Source: an uncultured Thermoanaerobacterales bacterium (GTDB taxonomy: Bacteria > Bacillota > Clostridia > Christensenellales > UBA1242). From it: DNA of 9,251 bases. The position numbers and the translations under genes are program-made. The notes beneath the pieces are model-generated. The model made no database searches, was not told the origin of the DNA, and saw only the letters and a list, made by a program, of their open reading frames with translations. The DNA lies in the NCBI GenBank assembly GCA_949840475.1, contig CATKXA010000034.1, positions 1 to 9,251 on the forward strand, written 5' to 3'. Below are positions 1-5,499 of this stretch, one piece after another. The stretch's first letter is position 1; each line of letters begins with the position of its first letter.

Positions 1-41
1 TAAATAACACCCTTTAAGGTTGCTGAGCGGTAGCGTTCTTC

Positions 42-54
42 ACGTCTAGGACGT
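42..54. repeat. small perfect hairpin ACGTC-TAG-GACGT
   Basis: Five-base arms at 42-46 and 50-54 flank a three-base loop. The same GTC/GAC vocabulary recurs in the larger palindrome at 97-111, so the two may be parts of one repeat element. No U-tract follows, so this is not a convincing terminator. Confidence 0.45.
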
Positions 55-82
55 CGTTTTGAAATATCCACTTTTAAGCTTC

Positions 83-120
83 CAGTCGGGGGAGCTGTCG
101 TCATAGACGACTGAGGGGGT
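83..120. repeat. palindromic G-rich repeat element (REP-like)
   Basis: The core is a perfect stem, GTCGTC (97-102) and GACGAC (106-111), around ATA. It is bracketed by two GGGGG blocks (88-92 and 115-119). CAGTCG (83-88) and CGACTG (108-113) form a competing inverted pair. A G-rich flank plus variable hairpin plus G-rich flank resembles a short palindromic element I recall as widely dispersed in gut Clostridia genomes. Dispersal cannot be seen in this window, which contains only one copy. Confidence 0.5.
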
Positions 121-127
121 CTAATTT

Positions 128-199
128 AGTGAAGAGTGAAAAGTGAAGAGTTATGGATGAAAAAGAACGATAAAATGAGTAAATTATGAACGATAAAAT
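128..199. repeat. short direct repeats: 3 x AGTGAAR and 2 x GAACGATAAAAT
   Basis: Three head-to-tail 7-mers (AGTGAAG, AGTGAAA, AGTGAAG) occupy 128-148. The 12-mer GAACGATAAAAT occurs at 165-176 and again at 188-199, a 23-base period. None of this is in a reading frame with a start signal. The pattern fits a non-coding dispersed repeat. I infer that it belongs to the same composite element as the palindrome just upstream. Confidence 0.6.
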
Positions 200-349
200 T
201 AAGGATATCCTATTCACAGCCCTCAGGCTTCATATCTTAATATCTTCATGGCTTGCAGAGCAATCCTCTTCATTTTTTTTCAGCTCATAGTGGAAGGTTT
301 CATGTTTTAATTTATTCTTTAAATTTGGTCTTACAGGAACTTAAATTGA

Positions 350-378
350 TTGACAACTTAATAATAGATTATTATACT
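350..378 (+). promoter_or_regulatory. sigma-A promoter of the secreted beta-helix/DUF6273 protein
   Basis: The -35 box TTGACA (350-355, perfect consensus) is separated by 17 bases from the -10 box TATACT (373-378, five of six). Transcription would start near 385, leaving a leader of about 70 bases before the ATG at 454. No operator-like dyad is evident around it. Confidence 0.8.
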
Positions 379-453
379 ATATTTTATATGAGTGAAATTG
401 GGCTTTGATAAATAAAAATCTATTTAATGCAAAAGATAATAAAAGGGAAAAGT

Positions 454-1830
454 ATGAACAAATTAAAAAAAGCTTTATGTTTTGTTTTACCAATGCTATG
501 TGCATTCATAGTATGTTTTAGTGTTTGCTTTAAATTGGATGTATTTAAAGCCAAAGGTCAAGATGAGCCAGTAAGGAGTATGGCTACTGGTGAAGACACA
601 GGTGCCAGCTCTGCAAGCCGCGATGTCAAAGGCGGTGCAATTTATTTGGAATCTGGTTGTACAATGGAGCTTAGAAATGGCACTATAACTGGGCATAGCC
701 AAGTTTATGGCGGAGCAATATATGTTTGTAGTGGTGCAACCTTTACATTGGACGGCGGAACAATCAAAGGTAATAGTGCAACATATGGCGGAGCTATTTA
801 TGTTGAAAATGGCGGTACTTGTAATATTTTAAGTGGTAATATTATTGCAAATGAAGCTACAAGCGAAAGTGCAATATTTTATGAAGACGGGGCAAATGTA
901 ACTATTAGTCCTAATGCCAAAGTTTTTGGTGGCGTTAGAGATAAGGGGCTAACCCCTATTGATCTCATTTCAAGTGATACAAAAAGAGCTGGTACAGCAA
1001 GCGATTCTTTTCATTATATCAAATATGGATATTATCCAGAAGATTATGTTGGGGATGGCATGAATGGTACTTTAGAATCTTGGTTTGAGGCAAATAGTCC
1101 AAAGAGTGTAAGAACTTATAGCATCAATGGCAATGTTTGGCAAACGTATATGTACACTGACGGGGAGTTATATGCTCGTGGTGCAAGTATTCGTGACGGT
1201 AGTGGCGAGTATAGAAACGGTAATGGCATAAAATCCAATGGCTCAATTACATGGTTTAAAGTTCAAAGGCTTACTTGGTTTATTTTAAACTACAACGATG
1301 TTGTGAATGGATCTGCTACGCAAATGTATTTAATGAGCGAGGCGATTGTGGCTTCAAACGTTGTTTACTATCCTAACACTAGTGATAGTGGTAGAAACAC
1401 TTGGGAAAAATCTCATGTTAGAACATTTTTAAACAACGAGTTTTATAACCAAGCTTTCCCTGAGATTGATAGAAATAAAATATTAACTACGAATGTATCG
1501 GTAAGCTCTGGTAATCCAACAAATGATAAAGTTTATATTCCGAGCTTGCAAGACACTAACGACCATTTTTCTAACCAAAATAACAGATGTTGTTCTCCAA
1601 CAGACTTTGCACTAAGCAATAACTGTAACATGACTGATGGAATTACCGTTGGTACTTCAAACTATAGAGGTAGAAAGGGTAATGCTCACTACTGGACAAG
1701 GTCTGCGGATAGTGCTGCAAGCGAAGTTAGAACTGTTTCTGACCTTGGTTATAACACTACAATGAACCACTGGACTGTTACAAAAACAAACATTGGAATA
1801 CGTCCTATGTTGACACTTGCAGTTAGATAA
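454..1830 (+). CDS. secreted or membrane-anchored beta-helix-repeat protein with DUF6273-like C-terminal domain
   Basis: This encodes a 458-residue cell-surface-type protein of unknown role. The chosen start is ATG 454, because AAAAGGGA (441-448) lies six bases upstream and the protein then begins MNKLKKAL, a basic n-region followed by a hydrophobic segment at residues 7-26 (signal peptide or signal anchor). An ATG at 427 in the same frame has no ribosome binding site. Residues 60-137 are three 26-residue repeats, each opening GGAIY and containing a G-T-I pattern, as in right-handed parallel beta-helix proteins; a fourth, degenerate repeat follows. Residues about 187-458 match the look of DUF6273: W-F-I-L-N, WEKSHVRTFLNNEFYNQAF (317-335), the late YWTRS (413-417) and a terminal GIRPMLTL. 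No LPXTG or C-terminal anchor is visible. It stands alone, transcribed toward the Fe-S pair. The domain assignment is from memory of the family; the function is unknown. Confidence 0.85.
   Translation: MNKLKKALCFVLPMLCAFIVCFSVCFKLDVFKAKGQDEPVRSMATGEDTGASSASRDVKGGAIYLESGCTMELRNGTITGHSQVYGGAIYVCSGATFTLDGGTIKGNSATYGGAIYVENGGTCNILSGNIIANEATSESAIFYEDGANVTISPNAKVFGGVRDKGLTPIDLISSDTKRAGTASDSFHYIKYGYYPEDYVGDGMNGTLESWFEANSPKSVRTYSINGNVWQTYMYTDGELYARGASIRDGSGEYRNGNGIKSNGSITWFKVQRLTWFILNYNDVVNGSATQMYLMSEAIVASNVVYYPNTSDSGRNTWEKSHVRTFLNNEFYNQAFPEIDRNKILTTNVSVSSGNPTNDKVYIPSLQDTNDHFSNQNNRCCSPTDFALSNNCNMTDGITVGTSNYRGRKGNAHYWTRSADSAASEVRTVSDLGYNTTMNHWTVTKTNIGIRPMLTLAVR
631..864 (+). repeat. three tandem 78-base coding repeats (26 residues each)
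   Basis: Units at 631-708, 709-786 and 787-864 each begin with codons for GGAIY and encode one beta-helix-type turn set. The DNA of the second and third units is similar at the unit junctions (TATGGCGGAGC before ATTTATGTT or ATATATGTT). This suggests duplication that has since diverged. Such arrays can change copy number by recombination. Confidence 0.75.
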
Positions 1831-1841
1831 ATTTTAAAATA

Positions 1842-1870
1842 AAAAACTCTACATTTTCAGTAGAGTTTTT
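1842..1870. terminator. bidirectional Rho-independent terminator between convergent genes
   Basis: A perfect 11-base inverted repeat (1842-1852 and 1860-1870; core ACTCTAC/GTAGAGT) with a seven-base loop has an A-run on the left and a T-run on the right. It can therefore stop transcription from both sides: the secreted protein ending at 1830 and the minus-strand GGGtGRT gene ending at 1887. Confidence 0.85.
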
Positions 1871-1886
1871 ATTTTGTATAAAACAA

Positions 1887-2882
1887 TTATTTAATATGGC
1901 TAACAGCCACGGCAAGGGCTACAGTTGCACCTACCATAGGGTTGTTGCCCATGCCTATGAAGCCCATCATGTCAACATGAGCGGGAACAGAAGAAGAGCC
2001 TGCAAACTGAGCGTCGCCATGCATTCTGCCCATAGTGTCAGTCATGCCGTAGCTGGCTGGACCAGCTGCCACATTGTCTGGGTGAAGGGTACGACCAGTT
2101 CCGCCGCCACTTGCAACACTGAAATAGCTTTTGCCTGTTTCTTGGCAGAGCTTTTTGTATGTACCTGCAACTGGGTGTTGGAACCTTGTTGGGTTTGTTG
2201 AGTTTCCAGTGATAGAAACATCTACATTTTCATGTTGCATTATTGCAACGCCTTCGTTAACGTCATCAGCACCATAAACAAGCACCTTAGCACGCTCGCC
2301 ATTAGAAAAACTTTTCTTAGATACGATGTTTAGTTTGCCAGTTTTATAGTCAAAGCTTGTTTGAACGTAAGTGAAGCCGTTTATTCTTGAAATAATATAA
2401 GAAGCATCTTTGCCAAGACCATTTAGTATTACCTTTAGTGGAGTTTTACGTGCTTTGTTTGCAGTGCTTGCAATACCAATAGCTCCTTCAGCCGCAGCAA
2501 AACTTTCATGACCTGCTAAAAAGCAAAAACATTTGGTCTTTTCGTCAAGAAGCATTGAGGCAAGGTTACCGTGACCAATGCCAACTTTCCTGTGGTCAGC
2601 AACAGAGCCTGGGACGCAAAAAGCTTGTAAGCCCTCGCCGATATATTTAGCGGCTTCCATTGCGTTTTTTGCCTTGTTTTTTATGGCGATTGCGGTGCCT
2701 AAAGTGTAGGCATATACTGCGTTATCAAAGCAGATTGTTTGAATGCCCTTTACAATTTCTTCTACATTTATATTTTTGTCTTTGGTGAGTTTTACAGCCT
2801 CTTCCAAAGATGAAAAGCCGTGTTGTTTTAACGCTTGGTTTATAGTTTTTATGCGTTTTTCTTTACCCTCAAATGTTATCAT
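1887..2882 (-). CDS. GGGtGRT family protein (Fe-S scaffold-associated)
   Basis: This 331-residue protein carries the literal family signature GGGTGRT at residues 259-265, followed by LHPDN. Other conserved-looking stretches are DHRKVGIGHGN (96-106), LAGHESFAAAEGA (122-134), GNSTNPTRFQHPVAG (226-240) and a glycine/methionine-rich C-terminus. Cysteines sit at 51, 89, 118, 120 and 246. Families of this name are known chiefly for being encoded beside a NifU-like Fe-S scaffold, exactly as here. The biochemical role is, to my knowledge, not established. No signal peptide or confident membrane helix is seen, so it is probably cytosolic. The start ATG has a strong AAAGGAGT (2888-2895), which overlaps the stop of the upstream scaffold gene, so the two are co-transcribed and probably coupled in translation. 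The length appears complete. Confidence 0.93.
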   Translation of the reverse strand: MITFEGKEKRIKTINQALKQHGFSSLEEAVKLTKDKNINVEEIVKGIQTICFDNAVYAYTLGTAIAIKNKAKNAMEAAKYIGEGLQAFCVPGSVADHRKVGIGHGNLASMLLDEKTKCFCFLAGHESFAAAEGAIGIASTANKARKTPLKVILNGLGKDASYIISRINGFTYVQTSFDYKTGKLNIVSKKSFSNGERAKVLVYGADDVNEGVAIMQHENVDVSITGNSTNPTRFQHPVAGTYKKLCQETGKSYFSVASGGGTGRTLHPDNVAAGPASYGMTDTMGRMHGDAQFAGSSSVPAHVDMMGFIGMGNNPMVGATVALAVAVSHIK

Positions 2883-2885
2883 AAA

Positions 2886-3578
2886 CTACTCCTTTCTAGG
2901 GTCGATAATTTTAGCAGCTTCGCTAAATCGGCCATATGTTTTTGTATTTTGTGCGAGTGCATCTTTTGGGTCAACGCCATTTTTTATTGCCTCTAAGAAC
3001 TTGCCTGTTGCAATATACTCATAGCCTATGATTTCGCCGTTTTGGTCGAGGGCTTGTTTTGTAATGTAACCCTCAGCTGTGTTTAAGTATCTAGGTCCTT
3101 TAATAAGGGTAGAATAGCTAGTTCCAACTTGTGAACAAAGACCTTTACCAAGGTCTTCCATGCCGGCACCTATTTCTAGTCCTTGGTCTGAAAATGCAGA
3201 CTGAGTTCTACCATAAATAATTTGCAAAAATAGCTCACGCATAGCGACGTTAATAGCATCACAAACTAAGTCTGTGTTGACAGCTTCAAGCAATGTCTTG
3301 CCTGGCAAAATTTCAGATGCCATAGCTGCACTATGTGTCATACCAGAGCAACCAATAGTTTCAACCAAAGCTTCCTCAATAATTCCGTTTTTTACATTTA
3401 GTGTTAGCTTGCAAGCACCTTGTTGTGGGGCACAGCCTCCAACGCCATGGGTTAAGCCACTTATGTCTGATATTTCTTTAGCATGTACCCATTTGCCTTC
3501 CTCGGGGATTGGGGCATTTTGATGCCTTGCACCAAGAGCTACTGGGCACATATCATTTACATGTTTAGATATGTTCAT
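2886..3578 (-). CDS. NifU-like iron-sulfur cluster assembly scaffold protein
   Basis: This 230-residue protein resembles the NifU/IscU scaffold fold, on which Fe-S clusters are built before transfer to target proteins. Visible candidate ligands are C49 and C56 in GGCAPQQGACK (47-57), C77 in GCSGMTHSAAMASEILPGKT (76-95) and C148. The C77 stretch parallels the IscU pattern of GC-small residue followed by A-S-(x)-A-T-E-L-x-x-G-K-T. It is longer than IscU (about 130 residues), with extra C-terminal sequence typical of the variant paired with GGGtGRT proteins. The start is supported by GAGGT (3584-3588) six bases upstream of the ATG. It is the first gene of a two-gene minus-strand operon, with three bases between its stop and the next ATG. 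No cysteine desulfurase or other Fe-S assembly gene lies in the window, so the sulfur donor must be encoded elsewhere. Confidence 0.9.
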   Translation of the reverse strand: MNISKHVNDMCPVALGARHQNAPIPEEGKWVHAKEISDISGLTHGVGGCAPQQGACKLTLNVKNGIIEEALVETIGCSGMTHSAAMASEILPGKTLLEAVNTDLVCDAINVAMRELFLQIIYGRTQSAFSDQGLEIGAGMEDLGKGLCSQVGTSYSTLIKGPRYLNTAEGYITKQALDQNGEIIGYEYIATGKFLEAIKNGVDPKDALAQNTKTYGRFSEAAKIIDPRKE

Positions 3579-3604
3579 AATTTACCTCGCTTTTTATTTA
3601 TTTT

Positions 3605-3633
3605 AGTTTAACATTATTGATTTCAAATGTAAA
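3605..3633 (-). promoter_or_regulatory. candidate promoter of the scaffold-GGGtGRT operon
   Basis: Reading the minus strand, TTTACA (3633-3628, five of six to consensus) is followed after 17 bases by TAAACT (3610-3605, four of six). This puts the start of transcription about 20 bases before the ATG at 3578. The -10 is weak and alternatives exist in this AT-rich gap, so the call is tentative. Confidence 0.35.
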
Positions 3634-3652
3634 ACTTTTGCTTTAGTTTATT

Positions 3653-3680
3653 TTGATTTTTATACTTACTGTGCTATAAT
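3653..3680 (+). promoter_or_regulatory. extended -10 promoter of the yigZ-recX-acpS operon
   Basis: A perfect TATAAT (3675-3680) is preceded by the extended element TG at 3672-3673. A TTGATT -35 (3653-3658) lies 16 bases upstream. Transcription would start near 3687, giving a leader of about 20 bases with AGGAG (3696-3700) six bases before the ATG. The divergent scaffold operon begins in the same gap. Confidence 0.8.
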
Positions 3681-3706
3681 ATAAAATATTGATATAGGAG
3701 AACTTT

Positions 3707-4351
3707 ATGTCAAACACACCTTATATTGTTGTTGCCGACACAGCAATGGCAGAAACAACTGTTAATAAATCTCGTTTTATCGGGGTTACTTTTCCTGTAA
3801 ATACAATAGACCAAGTAAAAGAGGCTATTGGCTCACTTAGAAAGAGTAATAAAGATGCAAAGCATATAGCCTATGCTTATCTTTTGGGTCAGGATTTTTC
3901 TGTCGCTCGTAACAGTGATGATGGCGAGCCTGCTGGTAGTGCAGGAGCTCCAATTTATCAGGCTATAAAAGAGAAAAAGCTAACAAATGTGCTTGTTGCA
4001 GTTGTTAGATATTTTGGCGGAGTAGAGCTTGGTAAGGGTAAGCTCACTAGAACATATTATTCAGCAGCTTTAAATGCTTTGAACGGTGCAAGAAAAAACA
4101 AAATGGTATTTTGCAATATTTTTGATATGAAAATTGCATATAGCGACTATGGTATATTAGGTAAAGTTTTAACAGAAAAAGGTTTTCCTATTATTGAAAA
4201 GAATTACGACGAGTCTATGCCGCTTATTAGGTGTGCTATTCCTGTTGATGCTTCAGATAAAGCCATTCAAGATATAAGGTCAAAAATGAAAGATAGTGCA
4301 CAGATGATAAAAGTAAGCAGTATGTACTATAGATTCCCATATAATGGCTAA
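3707..4351 (+). CDS. yigZ: YigZ/IMPACT family protein (UPF0029 plus DUF1949 domains)
   Basis: This 214-residue cytosolic protein has the usual length for the bacterial YigZ (B. subtilis YvyE) family. The N-terminal UPF0029/IMPACT domain spans roughly residues 18-128. It shows SRFIG (22-26), the hallmark DDGEPAGSAGAPI (71-83) and the block RYFGGVELGKGKLTRTY (101-117). The C-terminal third, about 138-205, corresponds to the DUF1949 ferredoxin-like domain. Eukaryotic IMPACT modulates translational control through GCN1; the bacterial role is not settled. The start is clear from AGGAG six bases upstream and the promoter just before it. It is the first gene of an operon and its last eight bases overlap recX, so translation of the two is likely coupled. 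The symbol is used in the family sense, not as proof of strict orthology. Confidence 0.93.
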   Translation: MSNTPYIVVADTAMAETTVNKSRFIGVTFPVNTIDQVKEAIGSLRKSNKDAKHIAYAYLLGQDFSVARNSDDGEPAGSAGAPIYQAIKEKKLTNVLVAVVRYFGGVELGKGKLTRTYYSAALNALNGARKNKMVFCNIFDMKIAYSDYGILGKVLTEKGFPIIEKNYDESMPLIRCAIPVDASDKAIQDIRSKMKDSAQMIKVSSMYYRFPYNG

Positions 4352-4967
4352 TATAACAAATATTGAGCCACAAAAACGTAAAGGTCGCTACAATATCTAT
4401 GTAGACGATAAGTTTTATTGTGGCATCGATGCGGAGGGGCTTGTTAAGAGCGGGTACAAAGTTGGTAGTGAGGTTACAGTAAAAGAGCTTGAGCAAAATG
4501 TGTTTGAAAGTGAACTGCGTTCTGCTTTTAATAAGCTTGCTGACCTCATTGCAAGAAAACCATATTCTAAGAGCCAACTAAAAAGCAAATTAATTGATAA
4601 AGGCTACAGTATAAATGTAATAGACAAAGCAATTAATAAAGCAGAAGAGTATGGCTATGTGAATGACGATCAGTATGCGAAAATGTATATTGAAGCAAAA
4701 AAGAATAAAAGCAAGCGTGAAATCATTAGCGGCCTTTATGGCAAGGGAATAAATAAAAACATTATCAATAAAAATGTGCAGATCATATCTGAGCAAAGCG
4801 AGTTTGACAATGCATGGACTCTAGCCAATAAATATATGAAAAATAGACCCAAGGAAAGAAAAGAGTTTGAAAAGCTCTATGCATATTTGTATAGGAAAGG
4901 TTTTCAGGGCGAGTGCATAAATTCTGTGCTAAAAAAATTTAAGTTTGATGAATTTGACACATTTTAA
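4344..4967 (+). CDS. recX: regulatory protein RecX
   Basis: This 207-residue protein matches RecX, which binds RecA filaments and modulates RecA recombinase activity. RecX proteins are built of tandem three-helix repeats; here they run from about residue 55 to the end. Recognisable blocks are ARKPYSKSQLKSKLIDKGY (70-88), YGYVNDDQYAKMYIE (103-117), and the third-repeat block around KLYAYLYRKGF (177-187). The first 50 residues form the extra N-terminal beta-rich region common in Bacillota members. The start overlaps the end of yigZ by eight bases and lacks a good ribosome binding site of its own, which implies translational coupling. RecA is not in this window; recX away from recA is common in Bacillota. 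The protein is lysine-rich and AT-driven in composition. Confidence 0.9.
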   Translation: MANITNIEPQKRKGRYNIYVDDKFYCGIDAEGLVKSGYKVGSEVTVKELEQNVFESELRSAFNKLADLIARKPYSKSQLKSKLIDKGYSINVIDKAINKAEEYGYVNDDQYAKMYIEAKKNKSKREIISGLYGKGINKNIINKNVQIISEQSEFDNAWTLANKYMKNRPKERKEFEKLYAYLYRKGFQGECINSVLKKFKFDEFDTF

Positions 4968-4984
4968 GGAGAAAGAGCATATAT

Positions 4985-5362
4985 ATGGTTGGAATTGATA
5001 TTGTAAAAATAAGTAGAATAGATAGGGTGATGCAAAAAAAGTCATTTTTAAATAAAGTTTTAAATGACGTAGAAATTGCTTATGCAAATAGTAAGTGCAA
5101 AGAGAATTGCGAGTTTGGGTTTAACTCGGTTGTAATGACGGTAGCGGGTTTGTTCGCATGTAAAGAAGCTGTGCTTAAAGCTCTTGGTGTTGGAATTACA
5201 AATGGTTATGGTTTTAAAGATGTAACAATAGATCATAATAGTAAAGGAATGCCTTTTGTTTCGCTTAGTGGTAAGCTACAAAAGCTAACAAAATCCGATG
5301 TCAAAATATCTATTTCGCATGACGGCGAATATGCCACAGCAATCGCCGTGTTATGCCAGTAA
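4985..5362 (+). CDS. acpS: holo-[acyl-carrier-protein] synthase
   Basis: This 125-residue enzyme transfers 4'-phosphopantetheine from coenzyme A to the active-site serine of apo-ACP, switching on fatty acid synthesis. The length is standard for the small trimeric AcpS class. The N-terminal motif VGIDIVKISRI (2-12) carries the Mg-binding aspartate D5. FACKEAVLKALG (57-68) carries the metal-binding glutamate E61. The C-terminal block KISISHDGEYATAIAV (107-122) is typical. Its AAGGAG (4966-4971) overlaps the recX stop but lies 13 bases from the ATG, longer than usual; a weak AGAG (4974-4977) is closer. No internal promoter is seen, so it should be read through from yigZ-recX. In other Bacillota acpS is often beside alr or a NAD(P)HX-repair gene; neither is present here. 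Confidence 0.93.
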   Translation: MVGIDIVKISRIDRVMQKKSFLNKVLNDVEIAYANSKCKENCEFGFNSVVMTVAGLFACKEAVLKALGVGITNGYGFKDVTIDHNSKGMPFVSLSGKLQKLTKSDVKISISHDGEYATAIAVLCQ

Positions 5363-5380
5363 AATTCAAGCATTAGAGAG

Positions 5381-5400
5381 TTTTTTGTGCTCACAAAAAA
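5381..5400. terminator. weak AT-rich inverted repeat after acpS, possible terminator
   Basis: TTTTTTGTG (5381-5389) and CACAAAAAA (5392-5400) are perfect complements around a two-base gap, so in practice they form an eight-pair stem with a four-base loop. It is GC-poor and followed only by TTTG on the plus strand. Termination of the yigZ-recX-acpS operon here is plausible but inefficient. Reading from the minus strand it looks equally weak. Confidence 0.4.
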
Positions 5401-5414
5401 TTTGTAAATGGGTA

Positions 5415-5443
5415 TTGACATGGCTATACTAATGTGCTAAAAT
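5415..5443 (+). promoter_or_regulatory. strong promoter of the coiled-coil membrane protein gene
   Basis: A perfect -35 TTGACA (5415-5420), a 17-base spacer, the extended TG at 5435-5436 and the -10 TAAAAT (5438-5443, five of six) make this one of the best promoters in the window. Transcription would start near 5450. The 15 bases at 5433-5447 match 14 of 15 bases around the yigZ -10 (3670-3684). Confidence 0.85.
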
Positions 5444-5468
5444 ATAATCACAATAAATCATATATGTA

Positions 5469-5496
5469 GTGCCAAGCATAGTGGCACGAGGGAGGA
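5469..5496 (+). promoter_or_regulatory. leader hairpin abutting the ribosome binding site
   Basis: GTGCCA (5469-5474) pairs perfectly with TGGCAC (5482-5487) around a seven-base loop. The very next bases are the strong ribosome binding site GAGGGAGGA (5488-5496), ending three bases before the ATG. The hairpin does not cover the ribosome binding site. It could stabilise the mRNA, hold the site single-stranded, or bind a regulator. The structure is seen; the role is inferred. Confidence 0.5.
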
Positions 5497-5499
5497 TAT

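Larger units (their letters stand above)
1..349. other. gene-free left-edge region with repeat-like and palindromic DNA
   Basis: No open reading frame with a credible ribosome binding site is visible on either strand. The stretch holds short palindromes (42-54 and 97-111), G-rich blocks, three tandem 7-base units (128-148) and a duplicated 12-mer (165-176 and 188-199). The window opens with TAA, which could be the stop of an upstream gene, but this cannot be judged from three bases. The composition and mosaic of small repeats suggest dispersed intergenic repeat elements rather than unique regulatory sequence. That reading is inference. Confidence 0.6.

Noticed and set aside
427..453. Upstream in-frame ATG at 427 as the start of the secreted protein
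   Set aside because: It has no ribosome binding site, while ATG 454 has AAAAGGGA at good spacing and gives a standard signal-peptide beginning (MNKLKKAL).
454..1830. Autotransporter or phage tail-spike reading of the GGAIY repeats
   Set aside because: There is no beta-barrel domain, no outer-membrane context and no phage gene nearby. The low-GC Bacillota setting and C-terminal DUF6273-like domain fit a surface protein better.
1896..2201. Plus-strand open frame of about 100 codons inside the GGGtGRT gene
   Set aside because: It is antisense to a well-supported conserved gene, has no promoter or ribosome binding site, and a Cys/His-rich translation typical of an antisense shadow.
4236..4577. 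Minus-strand open frame across the yigZ/recX junction
   Set aside because: It is antisense to two recognised genes, hydrophobic by composition only, and has no start signals.
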